Shown one piece after another: positions 49,841-59,036 of a stretch of DNA of 64,000 bases (positions are counted from its first letter, which is position 1; each line of letters starts with the position of its first letter). A program made the position numbers and the translations under genes. This DNA is from Gammaproteobacteria bacterium (GTDB taxonomy: Bacteria > Pseudomonadota > Gammaproteobacteria > Ga0077536), in contig SHZJ01000001.1 in assembly GCA_009692365.1 (NCBI GenBank), positions 62,001-126,000 of the forward strand, given 5' to 3'. Below the pieces are notes generated by a model. That model saw nothing but the letters and a program-made list of their open reading frames with translations. It searched no databases and had not been told where the DNA came from.

Positions 49841-50788
49841 TTACTCTAGCAGCGCAATGCCCCACGGCATTTTGCCCACCGGCACGCTGGCAATCACTCG
49901 ATTAGCCACGGTATCGATCACGGAAACCTGGTCGCTGGCGCCATCGGTCGTATACAACCGGGTACCCGCTTGATTGAGCGCTAATCCCCACACCCGCTTG
50001 CCCACCGGGATCTCGTGCACGATGGCCAGCGTGTGCTCGTCCAGCACAAAGACGCGATTTGCCCGCCCACCCGCCACATACAGACGCTGGCCGTCGCGGC
50101 TGGGCAGAATGTCTTTGGGTTTCGCTTTGTTATCGGCCAGCGGCATGCGCGCGAGTATCGTGCCCGCGGCGACGTCTATTTTTTTGACCTCGCCGCTGAT
50201 TTCCGAGGTCGCGTAGGCGGTCTTGCCATCGGCGCTAAACGCCGCCGCGCGGGGCCGGGCGCCTACCAGAATATTGGCCACTAGTTTATGTTCTGGGATG
50301 GCGATGACGTGCAGCATATTGGTGGATTCGCTGGTCACGATGGCCCGTGTGCCATCGGGTGAAATTGCCACGCCCTCTGGCTCCAAGCCCACTTTGATTT
50401 CCGCTATGAGTTCGCCCGTGCGCGGGTTGTAGACGGAGGCTTTCGCATCCTCCTCGTTGGAGATATACAGATTGCCGTTGGGATGCACGGCGAAGGTTTC
50501 CGGATCGTTGCCACTGCTGAAGTAGCGAACTACTTTCAGCGTGGCGGGGTCGATGACGGCGATGGTGTTTTCGCCGCTCACCGCGACATAGATTTCCTGA
50601 CGGTCCGGGGATACCCCAATGCCGCGCGGACGAATGCCCACCGGCACGCTCGCGATCACCTTGTTGGTCGCGCCATCGATGACCGACACCTCGTTGCTTT
50701 CTTCATTCGTGATAAACACCCGCAGCGGCGCCGCTTGTGCGCTGAGCGTCGCGGCCACGAGCAGCAGCCAAGGCAACAATTTAGGCAT
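49841..50788 (-). CDS. PQQ-dependent catabolism-associated YVTN beta-propeller protein
   Basis: 315 residues with a signal peptide (WLLLVAATLSAQAAP) and seven YVTN-type repeats, for example VIDGATNKVIASVPVGIRPRGIGVSPD at the start and VIDTVANRVIASVPVGKMPWGIALLE at the end. It fits the periplasmic propeller family regularly found beside PQQ-dependent alcohol dehydrogenases and their ABC system. Its biochemical role is not established. The next gene on the same strand is the binding protein of the same association, 36 bp upstream. Confidence 0.88.
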   Translation of the reverse strand: MPKLLPWLLLVAATLSAQAAPLRVFITNEESNEVSVIDGATNKVIASVPVGIRPRGIGVSPDRQEIYVAVSGENTIAVIDPATLKVVRYFSSGNDPETFAVHPNGNLYISNEEDAKASVYNPRTGELIAEIKVGLEPEGVAISPDGTRAIVTSESTNMLHVIAIPEHKLVANILVGARPRAAAFSADGKTAYATSEISGEVKKIDVAAGTILARMPLADNKAKPKDILPSRDGQRLYVAGGRANRVFVLDEHTLAIVHEIPVGKRVWGLALNQAGTRLYTTDGASDQVSVIDTVANRVIASVPVGKMPWGIALLE

Positions 50789-50824
50789 GAGAAATTCCTT
50801 ATGGGTTCTAGGCAGTCAGTCGGG

Positions 50825-51625
50825 CTACGGGCGGCATTCCACTACGCCCAAGCTGTCGAGGTCTTCGGCTTCGGCCACTCCACGCACGGGGGCTTCACCG
50901 ACCAGCCGGTCGTTTTCAACGATGAGCAATGGCTGACGCAGCTGACCGTTGGCGCGAAAGCTGAGATCGATGCCCTTCTGACCATCGAAGGCTAGCTGCG
51001 TGCGCAGCGCCTCCAACAGGGTGGCCGGGGCCGCGCTTTGGGCCCGCGCCACGCTGTCCGACACCAGTTTAACGGCCGCCCAGCCGGCCCAGGCGGCGTC
51101 GTCCATCGGGTGGCCGGTGAGCGTGCTGTAGCGATGGTTCAACTGTGCCGCCGCGTATTTTTCGAAACTGCGATGCCAAACCTGCGCGCCGGCCGGGCTG
51201 CCGGGGTGCCCGACCTGCCACTGCGCGCGGGCGTCTGCCAACATCTGGGCGCTCGCTGCGATGTGGAGCAAATTGGCCCTGCAGGTGGCGCGCAGGGAGT
51301 CGTCTTGGGCAGTCAAATTTAGCACGGCAACCCCGGGATGATTCGCCGCGAGCGCCTGCAGTTCGGCGGCGGGGAGCGCGGCGAGGATCGCGGTGGCACC
51401 GGCGGTCGCGGCCACCAAGGTGTAATGCTGGCCCAGGAACTGGCCTTGAATTTCCGCTTCGGCCAGACCTTCCTGCGCGCCCCGGTAGGCGCTCGACTTG
51501 GGGTCGCCCACAAAGGCCAGGGGCACCTCGAGTTGCGCGTGCGCCAGCGTACTGGCCGCCAGTAAAAGTGGTAGTAGCCCACGGCGCACGCGCGGCCGGC
51601 GGGGTCGACGGTGGGGAGGGGACAT
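50825..51625 (-). CDS. PQQ-system ABC substrate-binding protein, internally shortened
   Basis: 266 residues with an N-terminal signal (RRGLLPLLLAASTLAHA). The first lobe (VPLAFVGDPKSSAYRGAQEGLAEAE...; VAVLNLTAQDDSLRATCRANLLHIAAS) and the C-terminal part (AAQLNHRYSTLTGHPMDDAAWAGWAAVKLVSDS; QLAFDGQKGIDLSFRANGQLRQPLLIV) fit the binding protein linked to PQQ alcohol dehydrogenases. From my knowledge of the family, a middle segment of roughly 80-100 residues that builds the second lobe is missing between MLADARAQW and VWHRSFEKY. The frame is intact, so this is an in-frame loss. No ATPase or permease is encoded nearby. Confidence 0.75.
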   Translation of the reverse strand: MSPPHRRPRRPRVRRGLLPLLLAASTLAHAQLEVPLAFVGDPKSSAYRGAQEGLAEAEIQGQFLGQHYTLVAATAGATAILAALPAAELQALAANHPGVAVLNLTAQDDSLRATCRANLLHIAASAQMLADARAQWQVGHPGSPAGAQVWHRSFEKYAAAQLNHRYSTLTGHPMDDAAWAGWAAVKLVSDSVARAQSAAPATLLEALRTQLAFDGQKGIDLSFRANGQLRQPLLIVENDRLVGEAPVRGVAEAEDLDSLGVVECRP

Positions 51626-51876
51626 CAGCTGGCTCCAGGGGCGACTGCAATGGCTGCCCGAGGTGCATCCTAGCGCAGTTCCCGCGCTGCCGACCCGCCC
51701 GGCAGCAGGCTGGGTCACTGGGGGCGACGGTAGCGGTGGGCGGGGTCGCGCTCAGCGCGGTGCTAGCGCGAAAATGTGCGCGGCGTCACAGCTTCAAGCG
51801 TTGCCTCCTCCCGCCGCCTGTTCTACCCTTTTAGCCGTTGAGCGTTCTACCGCTCATTAACACAGGATCAGCCAGC

Positions 51877-52650
51877 ATGCGCGGCAGGGTAGTTGGGTAC
51901 GGCAACCGGCGTCACCGCGCGGCGGCCGGCGGTGCGGGCAGGTCTACCCGGCGCCAGCCCGGCGTGCAGTTCGCCGCCGCGCTGATCTTCGTAGGCGCGT
52001 GCGCGTGGGCGCTGCCCAATGCCCTGGCCCACGAGGCGGGCGACGCCGGTCCGCAAGTCGAGATCACGCGCACCGGCAACCGTTTTGCCGTCGTCCCGGC
52101 GGGTGACCAGCCGTGGGCCGCCAGTGCCCCACGACACCCGACGTCCGCTGCCGACGCCACGCGTGCGGGCCAGCTGTATGCGCCGGGTTACGGTTTGGTG
52201 GTGCGCGGTGGGTATCGAAATTTCGAACTCACGGGCGGGTACGAAAATGGGCAGGCGCTTGGCGCGGCACCGTGGTTAGACCTCGCCGCGGCGTGTGTAG
52301 CCGGAGGCAGCACGGCCGGCTGCGAGGCCGTTCGCCACCCAGCCTACTATCTGCAGGGGACCTATCAATTTTTTGGCAAGACCAAGTTTGGCTTGGGTTA
52401 CGGCGAGGCAGCACAGGCGTTATTCCACCCCACCGACAGCGGGTTGTCGCCCGCACTCGCCACCCCGAACCCACGTCTCAAATTATGGACGGTCGGGGTC
52501 TATCACGACGTTAACAGCTGGCTGAAGCTGATCGCGGAATACAGTAACGAGCACAACAACTTCCAAGACAACCTCACTAACGCCGCGGGTAGTCTCAGAG
52601 GCACGACCGAGTCCGATGCCTTCATGATTGGCAGTTTTTTTCTGTGGTGA
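51877..52650 (+). CDS. short porin-like outer membrane protein
   Basis: 257 residues. A long basic N-terminus precedes a hydrophobic segment (FAAALIFVGACAWALPNALAHE) that can serve as a signal peptide. Only the C-terminal part shows barrel strands typical of general porins: YGLVVRGGYRNFELTGGYENG, YYLQGTYQFFGKTKFGLGYGEAAQ, KLWTVGVYHDVNSWLKLIAEYS, and a final aromatic residue (FFLW). Full porins have about twice as many strands, so this is a truncated or remodelled porin. Start by AGGATC eight bases before the ATG; a TTG at 51838 is possible. Confidence 0.65.
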   Translation: MRGRVVGYGNRRHRAAAGGAGRSTRRQPGVQFAAALIFVGACAWALPNALAHEAGDAGPQVEITRTGNRFAVVPAGDQPWAASAPRHPTSAADATRAGQLYAPGYGLVVRGGYRNFELTGGYENGQALGAAPWLDLAAACVAGGSTAGCEAVRHPAYYLQGTYQFFGKTKFGLGYGEAAQALFHPTDSGLSPALATPNPRLKLWTVGVYHDVNSWLKLIAEYSNEHNNFQDNLTNAAGSLRGTTESDAFMIGSFFLW

Positions 52651-52875
52651 GCCGGGCGCCGCAGGCTCAGTGCCCGGCTGAATGAGCCGGTCTGCTGGCC
52701 CTAAATCTCACGCCGCCCACGCACCCAGTTACACTTCTGGCCCCTGCAAGCCACGCCAGTTTAGGCCAACGCTGATGAATTTCTCGATCCGCGTCCACCC
52801 CCAATGGGGCCCCGCCGGCACCGCCCAAGCGGGGCGCCCCACGGCGCGGCGCGCGGCCGCAACGCGGGGTCGGCC

Positions 52876-53835
52876 GTGACGCTGCGCACGCTCTATCCGG
52901 CCACCGAGCCGCGCCTCGCGCAGTGGTTGCCGGTGGGCGATGGCCACGAGATTTACTTCGAGGACGCGGGCGCGCCGGAGGCCCTGCCGGTGGTGTTTCT
53001 CCACGGTGGTCCTGGGGGCGGCTGTAAGCCTAGTCATCGGCAGTTTTTTGCGCCGGCGCGCTACCGTGCCGTGCTGTTTGACCAGCGCGGCGCGGGGCGT
53101 TCGCGCCCGTTTGGCGAAACCGCCCACAACACGACACCCCATCTGGTGGCCGATATGGAGCGCCTGCGCGAACACTTGGCCATTGAGTCATGGGTATTGT
53201 TCGCCGGCTCGTGGGGAGCCGCCTTGGCGCTAGCCTACGCCGAGCAATTTCCCGATCGGGTGCGGGGTATCGTGCTGCGGGGTGCTTTTCTGGCGCGCCC
53301 CTGCGACCTCGACTGGTTTCTCCACGCCGGCGCCGCCCGCCTGCTGCCACAGGCCTGGGCCGCCTTGAACGCGAGCCTAGGCCAGCCCGCGCACCTGGTC
53401 AGCGCGCTGCATCAAGCGCTGTTTGGCGCCGACCCGACCCTTGCTTTGGCCGCCGCGCGGGCGTGGACCGCGTGGTCTACGGAGGTGGTGATGTATTCGT
53501 TCAATAGCGTTGAAGGTGAGGCGGAAGGCACCACCGAGGAGATGCTGGCCAAGGCCCGCATTGAACTGCATTACGCGGTAAACCGCTATTTTTTGGCCGA
53601 CAACCAGCTGCTGGCGCAGGCGCATCGATTGCCGCGGGTGCCGGTGCATCTCGTGCACGGGCAACGCGATTTAACCTGCACGGCCGCAGCCTCCTGGGCC
53701 TTGCACCAAGCGATTCCCGGTTCCCGCCTGGAAATTCTCCGCACCGCCGGGCACCTGTCGGGCGAGCCGCTGGTGAGCGATGCGCTGCTGCGCGCCGCCG
53801 ACCAGATGGCCGACGAACTGCTGGGTCATGTCTGA
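52876..53835 (+). CDS. pip: proline iminopeptidase (alpha/beta hydrolase)
   Basis: 319 residues of the S33 peptidase family, releasing N-terminal proline from peptides. It has the oxyanion loop VFLHGGPGGGC, DQRGAGRS, the nucleophile in FAGSWGAALALAYAE, Asp in VHGQRDLTC and His in TAGHLSGEP. GTG start by homology (VTLRTLYPATEP). Its end overlaps folP by 8 bases. Confidence 0.93.
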   Translation: MTLRTLYPATEPRLAQWLPVGDGHEIYFEDAGAPEALPVVFLHGGPGGGCKPSHRQFFAPARYRAVLFDQRGAGRSRPFGETAHNTTPHLVADMERLREHLAIESWVLFAGSWGAALALAYAEQFPDRVRGIVLRGAFLARPCDLDWFLHAGAARLLPQAWAALNASLGQPAHLVSALHQALFGADPTLALAAARAWTAWSTEVVMYSFNSVEGEAEGTTEEMLAKARIELHYAVNRYFLADNQLLAQAHRLPRVPVHLVHGQRDLTCTAAASWALHQAIPGSRLEILRTAGHLSGEPLVSDALLRAADQMADELLGHV

Positions 53836-54691
53836 GCTCCTCTGGCAGCCGCGACTCCGCGACCCGCAATCCCCGCCGCTGCTGATGGGCATCCTCAATG
53901 TGACCCCCGACAGCTTCTCTGATGGTGGGCGCTATCTCACGCCGGCCAGCGCCTTGGCGCAGGCGCAATTGATGGTGGCGCAGGGCGCTTCTATCTTGGA
54001 TGTGGGGGGTGAAAGTACGCGCCCCGGGGCCCTGTCAGTGAGCGACGACGAGCAGTTGCGGCGGGTGCTGCCGGTGCTGCTGGACCTACGGGCCAAGTTG
54101 CCGGCCGACATCGCCCTTTCGATCGACACGCGCTCGGTGGGGGTCGCGCGCGCCGCCCTCGGGGCCGGCGCGCAGATCATCAACGATGTGTCGGGGGGGC
54201 GTGACGGCACGCTGCTAGAACTAGCCGCCACCACCCAAGCCTGCTTGGTGCTGATGCATATGCAGGGCGAGCCGGTGAGCATGCAGTTGGCGCCGCGCTA
54301 TGAGGATGTGGTGGGTGAGGTGCTGAGCTTTCTGCTGGCCGCGGCGGCGGCGGCCGAGCAACGTGGCGTTGCCCGCGCACGCATTCTGATCGATCCGGGG
54401 CTCGGTTTTGGCAAAACCCGTGAACATAATTTGCGGCTGCTGGCCGCCCTGCCGAGGTTTGCCGAGACCGGCTATGCGCTGGCATTGGGCACTAGCCGCA
54501 AACGGTTCATGGGGGCTATTTGCCGGGAAACTGCCTTCACAACGCTGGTCGGTGCCACCTGCGCCACCACCGCATTGGGCGTGGCGGCCGGCGTGCGGGT
54601 GTTTCGGGTGCACGATGTGCAGGCTAATCGTCAGGCGATGGAGGTGGCCTGGGCTATCGGGCAGAGCGCCCGTGCGGCGACCTTGCGTTAG
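53828..54691 (+). CDS. folP: dihydropteroate synthase
   Basis: 287-residue TIM barrel joining pABA to dihydropterin pyrophosphate. Motifs: [40 protein letters not shown] and [10 protein letters not shown]. The start overlaps the pip stop. In many gammaproteobacteria folP sits beside ftsH-glmM; here it lies next to PQQ and C1-cofactor genes, so it could be a second copy or serve another pterin route. Its stop overlaps the convergent pqqE stop by 4 bases. Confidence 0.95.
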   Translation: MSELLWQPRLRDPQSPPLLMGILNVTPDSFSDGGRYLTPASALAQAQLMVAQGASILDVGGESTRPGALSVSDDEQLRRVLPVLLDLRAKLPADIALSIDTRSVGVARAALGAGAQIINDVSGGRDGTLLELAATTQACLVLMHMQGEPVSMQLAPRYEDVVGEVLSFLLAAAAAAEQRGVARARILIDPGLGFGKTREHNLRLLAALPRFAETGYALALGTSRKRFMGAICRETAFTTLVGATCATTALGVAAGVRVFRVHDVQANRQAMEVAWAIGQSARAATLR

Positions 54692-55809
54692 GCGGTTGGT
54701 GTGGTGCTGAGTGCGCGCGAATTTTTTAAATTGCGAAAGACCAGCGGCTGGGCCCGCACGTCGGCCAAGGAGACTGCCGTCATGCGCGCAACCTCCGTCA
54801 CCAAGCGCGCGTGATGGGTGGATTTATCGCACACGGGATCCGCGTTGGTGGCGTCTCCGGTGAGCATGAAGGCCTGACACCGGCAGCCACCGAAATCTTT
54901 GCCTTTTTCTGGGCAACTCCGACACGGTTCCTGCATCCAGGCGTCGCCGCGAAAGCGATTAAACGCCTCCGAGTCATTCCAGATAGATTCGATAGACTGG
55001 GTTTTGACGTTAGGGAAGCTGAAGCCGGGCAGTTGGCGCGCGGCGTGACAGGGCAGGGCCGAGCCATCTGGGGCGATGGTCAGGAACACCGAGCCCCAAC
55101 CGTTCATGCAGGCTTTGGGTCGGGTTTCGTAGTAGTCGGGCACGACATAAAGAATTTTCATGCGGCCCTTCAGGCGGTCTTGATACTCATGGGCGATGCG
55201 CTCGGCGCGCGCTAGCTGTTCGCGCGTGGGCAGCAGTCCGGCGACATTGAGCTTCGACCAGCCGTAGTACTGGGTGCTGGCCAGTTCGACGTAATCGGCT
55301 TTCAGGTCGATCGTCATCTTGATGATGTCTTCGATCTGATCGATATTTTGGCGATGGAGCACGATGTTTAGCACCATTGGATAGTCGTACTGCTTGACCA
55401 CCCGGGCCATCGCATACTTGTGCTCGAAGGATGCGGAGCCGCCGAGGTAGTTGTTGAGGTCCTCGTCGCTGGCCTGAAAACTGATTTGGATATGGTCCAA
55501 GCCAGCTGCTTTAAAGGCCGCCACGCGCGCCTCGTCCATCCCAACCCCGGAGGTGATGAGGTTGCTGTAGTAGCCCAGCCGCCGCGCCTCGGTGATGAGG
55601 ATTTCGAGGTCGGCGCGCACCAGCGGCTCGCCGCCCGAAAAACCCAGTTGCGCGGCACCCATGCGGCGGGCCTGCTGGAGCACGCTGAGCCATTGCTCGG
55701 TGGTGAGTTCGTCTTTGTATTGCGCGATCTCGAGCGGGTTCGAGCAGTAGGGGCACTGCAGCGGGCAGCGATAGGTCAACTCCGCCAGCAACCACAGGGG
55801 CTTACTCAT
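54688..55809 (-). CDS. pqqE: PqqA peptide cyclase PqqE
   Basis: 373-residue radical SAM enzyme that forms the Glu-Tyr carbon-carbon bond in PqqA. The radical SAM cluster is CPLQCPYC (Cys15, Cys19, Cys22); the SPASM auxiliary clusters use the Cys residues in the C-terminal part ([43 protein letters not shown]). The start overlaps pqqD by 8 bases. Part of the minus-strand order pqqA-C-D-E. Confidence 0.97.
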   Translation of the reverse strand: MSKPLWLLAELTYRCPLQCPYCSNPLEIAQYKDELTTEQWLSVLQQARRMGAAQLGFSGGEPLVRADLEILITEARRLGYYSNLITSGVGMDEARVAAFKAAGLDHIQISFQASDEDLNNYLGGSASFEHKYAMARVVKQYDYPMVLNIVLHRQNIDQIEDIIKMTIDLKADYVELASTQYYGWSKLNVAGLLPTREQLARAERIAHEYQDRLKGRMKILYVVPDYYETRPKACMNGWGSVFLTIAPDGSALPCHAARQLPGFSFPNVKTQSIESIWNDSEAFNRFRGDAWMQEPCRSCPEKGKDFGGCRCQAFMLTGDATNADPVCDKSTHHARLVTEVARMTAVSLADVRAQPLVFRNLKNSRALSTTPTA

Positions 55810-56092
55810 CGGCGACGGAGCGCAGCCAACCCTGGCCGTAAGCAGTTTCTACAAAATGGGTCACGTCGTGGTCGAGCGGCACCCCCGGAAACTGCAGTTT
55901 CAGGGCGGTAATCAACGCGCTGAGGGAAGTTTTGCCGTCTATGCGCTTGAGAATTTCTCCGGCGCTGGCCGACAGTTTGACCATGCCCTCGGGGTAGAGC
56001 AGGACGTGACAGTCTTGGGCTTCTTCCCACTGCAAACGAAACATGGGCGAGATGCGCGCGATAGTCTCTGGGGTAATGGTAGGTTCAGACAT
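55802..56092 (-). CDS. pqqD: PqqA-binding chaperone PqqD
   Basis: 96 residues. The peptide chaperone (RRE-type winged helix) presents PqqA to PqqE. Conserved features: [38 protein letters not shown] and a final aromatic-rich helix. It overlaps pqqC by 8 bases and pqqE by 8 bases, which suggests tight stoichiometric translation. Confidence 0.95.
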   Translation of the reverse strand: MSEPTITPETIARISPMFRLQWEEAQDCHVLLYPEGMVKLSASAGEILKRIDGKTSLSALITALKLQFPGVPLDHDVTHFVETAYGQGWLRSVADE

Positions 56093-56840
56093 TGGGGCAA
56101 CTGAAAAAAGGCGGTTTGTGTTCGATGTAGGCCAGCCACATCGCGTCCAACATGGTCCACAGCACGTTGAGCTTGAACTGGAGAATGCTCAGCGCGTATT
56201 CCTGCTCGCTGCGGGTTTGGAAATGGGCCAAGGAAATTTTCAAGCCGTGCTCGACGTCGCGGCGGGCTTCGCTCAAGCGGGTGCGGAAATACCGATAGCC
56301 CCGGGCGTCGATCCAGGGGTAGAGCGCCGGCCAGCGATCGAGGCGGCGCTGGTGGAGGGTCGGGGCGAAGAGTTCGGTTAGCGAGGAGCAGGCGGCCTCC
56401 TCGAAGGTGGCGCGGCGCGCAAAATTGACATAGGCATCCACCGCGAAGCGCACGCCCGGTAGCACACCTTCGCCGCTTTCCAAGTAGGCCCGCTCCAGAC
56501 CCACGGCGGCCCCCAACTGCAGCCAAGCCTCGATGCCGCCTTCGTCGCCGGCCAGGCCGTCGTGATCGAGGATGCGTTGGATCCACGCCCGCCGGGCGTC
56601 CCGTTCGGTGCAATTGGCCAATACCGCGGCGTCTTTCAAGGGGATGCACTGTTGGTAGTAGAAACGATTGGTCACCCAGCCTTGCACCGCCTCGCGGCTC
56701 ACGCCGTGCTCGTTCATTTGCACATGGAAGGGGTGATGGAGATGGTAATAGCGCTCTTTGGCGCGCAGGCGTTGCTCGAACTCGCTAAGCGTCCAGGGGG
56801 CTTCTTGCGTTGGGCGGCGGCGGATAGAAAATTCGGGCAC
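56085..56840 (-). CDS. pqqC: pyrroloquinoline-quinone synthase PqqC
   Basis: 251-residue helical oxidase that closes the ring and performs the final oxidation to PQQ. Typical segments: [34 protein letters not shown] with active-site His/Tyr, [26 protein letters not shown], and [11 protein letters not shown]-like [15 protein letters not shown]. Lies 77 bp downstream of pqqA. Confidence 0.97.
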   Translation of the reverse strand: MPEFSIRRRPTQEAPWTLSEFEQRLRAKERYYHLHHPFHVQMNEHGVSREAVQGWVTNRFYYQQCIPLKDAAVLANCTERDARRAWIQRILDHDGLAGDEGGIEAWLQLGAAVGLERAYLESGEGVLPGVRFAVDAYVNFARRATFEEAACSSLTELFAPTLHQRRLDRWPALYPWIDARGYRYFRTRLSEARRDVEHGLKISLAHFQTRSEQEYALSILQFKLNVLWTMLDAMWLAYIEHKPPFFSCPNV

Positions 56841-56917
56841 TGGGGGGACGCGGGCCTCGGTCGGGGCGTAAGATCCCGAGGGCCGTTGCCGGCCCTCAGG
56901 GGGCGTGCATCACGCGA

Positions 56918-56992
56918 TCAACGGTTGTTGATATACATCGTGACTTCGAAGCCGAAACGCACGTCATCAAACGACGGGGTCTGCCAAGCCAT
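56918..56992 (-). CDS. pqqA: PQQ precursor peptide PqqA
   Basis: A 24-residue peptide starting MAWQTPSFDDVRFGF and ending MYINNR. The cross-linked pair is present as E-V-T-M-Y (Glu16, Tyr20), the hallmark of PqqA. The ribosome site AGGAG lies 8 bases before the ATG. The position just upstream of pqqC and the RFGFEVTMY pattern leave little doubt, although it is below usual gene-length thresholds. Confidence 0.95.
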   Translation of the reverse strand: MAWQTPSFDDVRFGFEVTMYINNR

Positions 56993-57236
56993 GGTGTGAA
57001 CTCCTATAAACTTTTCTTCTGGGTATCGCAGCGGTTGAGGCGCGACTTCCACGCTGACAGAATGTGCCGTCTGCGTCCAGTTCGACGCAGCACCAAGCGT
57101 GCCATCCGTTGCGGCCGCTGGCCCCCACGCCAGCCCAACGAAAATCAGTCGCTTAGAACCGAATGTCACCGTGACCGATCGTCTGGCGCGGGATGACGCC
57201 CCGACTTGGTTGTTATGGGACAGAGGAGTGGTTGTT

Positions 57237-57917
57237 TTGAACCAGATAGGCAGCCCTCCGCAACCGGTGCCGCCAGCAGGCGCGGCACGAGTCCCGGGAC
57301 CAGCACCGCAAGCGGGACCATCCTTAGCCCCGCAGGCCCTGATCCGCGAGGCGATCGTGATCACGCTAGACGCCGACGGCGCGCCCCACATCACCCCGCT
57401 GGGCTATCGCATGATTGGCGATGAGGTGCTCTTGGCGCCTTTCATAGCCTCGCAAACCCTCGCCAATTTACGCCGCAGCCCGCACGCCGTACTGAATTTT
57501 ACGGACGACGTGCGCATTCTCGCGGGTTGTCTGACCGGGCGTCGGGACTGGCCAACGCGCCCGGCGCTGCGCGGCCCGGTGCCGCGCTTGGCCGAGGCTT
57601 TGGCGCACTGGGAACTGGCGGTGCTAGCGGTGGTGGAGGACGCCGAACGGCCCCAATTTCGGTGCGCCATCGTCGCCCGCGCCGTGCATGGCGAATTCAC
57701 GGGCTTTAGTCGCGCCCAGTCGGCGGTGCTGGAGGCCGCCATTTTGGTGTCGCGGTTGGACCGCTTAGCACCCGCCAAGGTGGCCCGCGAGCTAGGCTAC
57801 CTGCGCAGCGCCATCGATAAGACCGCCGGCCCGCGCGAGCAGGTGGCCTGGGCTTGGCTGCTGGCAGCGGTTCAGGCGCATCCGCGTCACCGGGCGCACG
57901 CGGGCGGCGCGCGGTGA
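57237..57917 (+). CDS. DUF447 family protein (C1/tetrahydromethanopterin-associated)
   Basis: About 226 residues. The core IREAIVITLDADGAPHITPLGYRMIGDEVLLAPFIASQTLANLRRSP is a flavin-reductase-like split-barrel pattern of the DUF447 family, found in archaea and in methylotrophs beside H4MPT/methanofuran genes. Function unknown. I placed the start at TTG 57237, behind GAGGAG at 57223-57228; the frame is open to an ATG at 57099, but that part has no domain character. The stop overlaps the mfnB start (GTGA). The 244-bp spacer to pqqA carries no other gene. Confidence 0.8.
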   Translation: MNQIGSPPQPVPPAGAARVPGPAPQAGPSLAPQALIREAIVITLDADGAPHITPLGYRMIGDEVLLAPFIASQTLANLRRSPHAVLNFTDDVRILAGCLTGRRDWPTRPALRGPVPRLAEALAHWELAVLAVVEDAERPQFRCAIVARAVHGEFTGFSRAQSAVLEAAILVSRLDRLAPAKVARELGYLRSAIDKTAGPREQVAWAWLLAAVQAHPRHRAHAGGAR

Positions 57918-58600
57918 CCGCCATGCTCGCGAGCGTGCGCAGTCTGGCCGAAGCCCAGGTGGTCGCGGCCTGTGGCGTGCCGTGGATCGACCTCAAGGAG
58001 CCTGCCGATGGCGCGCTGGGGGCTGTCCCGTTGGCGGTGGTGCGGGCCGTGGTGGGGCAATTTGGCGCCACGCATATTCTCAGCGCCACCATCGGCGACT
58101 GCTGGGAGAATCCGGCCGTCATGCCCGCGCGGGTCGCCGCGCTGGCGGCCACGGGGGTGGCTTACGCCAAGATTGGCCTGGCTGGCCAGCGGCCCACGCC
58201 AGCGCTGCTCGCGGCGCTGGCGCTGGCGACCACAGGTCCCTGCGGGGTGATCGCGGTGTGCTTTGCCGAGGCGCCGCCCACGCTGGCCGACCTGCGCCAA
58301 CTGGCGGCGACCGGCATCGCCGGCATCATGCTCGATACGGCGCGCAAGGAGGGGCCGGGGCTGGGCGCGCTGCTGGAACGGGCGCAACTGCAGGGCTTCG
58401 TGCGCGGCGTCGCGGGGCTGGGCCTGCTCTGCGGACTGGCCGGGCGGCTGGCCGCGGCGGAGGTTCCCGCACTCTTGGGCCTGGCGCCGGACTATCTGGG
58501 TTTTCGCAGCGCCTTGTGCGTGCACGCGCAGCGCGTAGCCACCGTGGAGGCGGCACAGGTGCAGGCGCTGTGCGCTTTGTTTGCGCCGGCGGTAGGGTGA
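57914..58600 (+). CDS. mfnB: (5-formylfuran-3-yl)methyl phosphate synthase, MfnB/DUF556 family
   Basis: About 228 residues, TIM-barrel fold. The family motif MLASVRSLAEAQVVAACGVPWIDLKEPADGALGA contains the Lys that forms the Schiff base (IDLKEP), with further conserved YAKIGL and GIMLDTARKEG blocks. In methanogens this enzyme condenses two glyceraldehyde-3-phosphates into the furan of methanofuran; methylotrophs use homologues for their methanofuran-like carrier. Start GTG 57914 or ATG 57923. Coupled to DUF447 by a 4-base overlap. Confidence 0.88.
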   Translation: MTAMLASVRSLAEAQVVAACGVPWIDLKEPADGALGAVPLAVVRAVVGQFGATHILSATIGDCWENPAVMPARVAALAATGVAYAKIGLAGQRPTPALLAALALATTGPCGVIAVCFAEAPPTLADLRQLAATGIAGIMLDTARKEGPGLGALLERAQLQGFVRGVAGLGLLCGLAGRLAAAEVPALLGLAPDYLGFRSALCVHAQRVATVEAAQVQALCALFAPAVG

Positions 58601-58634
58601 CCCTTAACTTCTTTAATCTCAGCAGAGGTGCGTG

Positions 58635-59036
58635 ATGGCGAAGCGGGAAAAAAAACCTGAACGGGTCTATGAGCCGGCCGAAACGACCCAGAAACTGACA
58701 GAAATCCTGCCGCAGTGGACGCTCAAGGAGGGTTGGATACGGCGGACTTATCGGACCTCCGGCTGGAAAGCGACCCTGATGGCGGTCAATACCATCGGCC
58801 ATCTGGCCGAGGCTGCCTGGCACCACCCGGACCTCACTGTGTCGTACGCGTTCGTCACGGTGAAACTGCAGAATCACGCCGCGAAGGGCATCACGGACAA
58901 AGATTTTGAGCTGGCGCGAAAAATTGAGGAAGTACTGATGTGGCAGCCGGGCGCGGACGCCGCCAGCGCGCTGGAGGGCACCCCGGAAGACCCCCGTTTC
59001 AAGTATCTGAAATACGCTCCGGTGGTGGTCGGCTAG
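58635..59036 (+). CDS. pterin-4a-carbinolamine dehydratase family protein
   Basis: 133 residues. The catalytic motif [32 protein letters not shown] (key residues H-H-P-D and the later H) identifies the PCD/DcoH fold. The N- and C-terminal extensions ([31 protein letters not shown]) are longer than in phenylalanine-hydroxylase partners and resemble versions found in methylotroph C1 clusters. No phenylalanine hydroxylase is nearby, so a pterin role in C1 metabolism is more likely. AGAGG precedes the ATG. Confidence 0.85.
   Translation: MAKREKKPERVYEPAETTQKLTEILPQWTLKEGWIRRTYRTSGWKATLMAVNTIGHLAEAAWHHPDLTVSYAFVTVKLQNHAAKGITDKDFELARKIEEVLMWQPGADAASALEGTPEDPRFKYLKYAPVVVG

Noticed and set aside
55939-56649. 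236-codon minus-strand frame overlapping pqqC and pqqD
   Set aside because: Out of frame with the clear PqqC and PqqD proteins; no motifs of its own.
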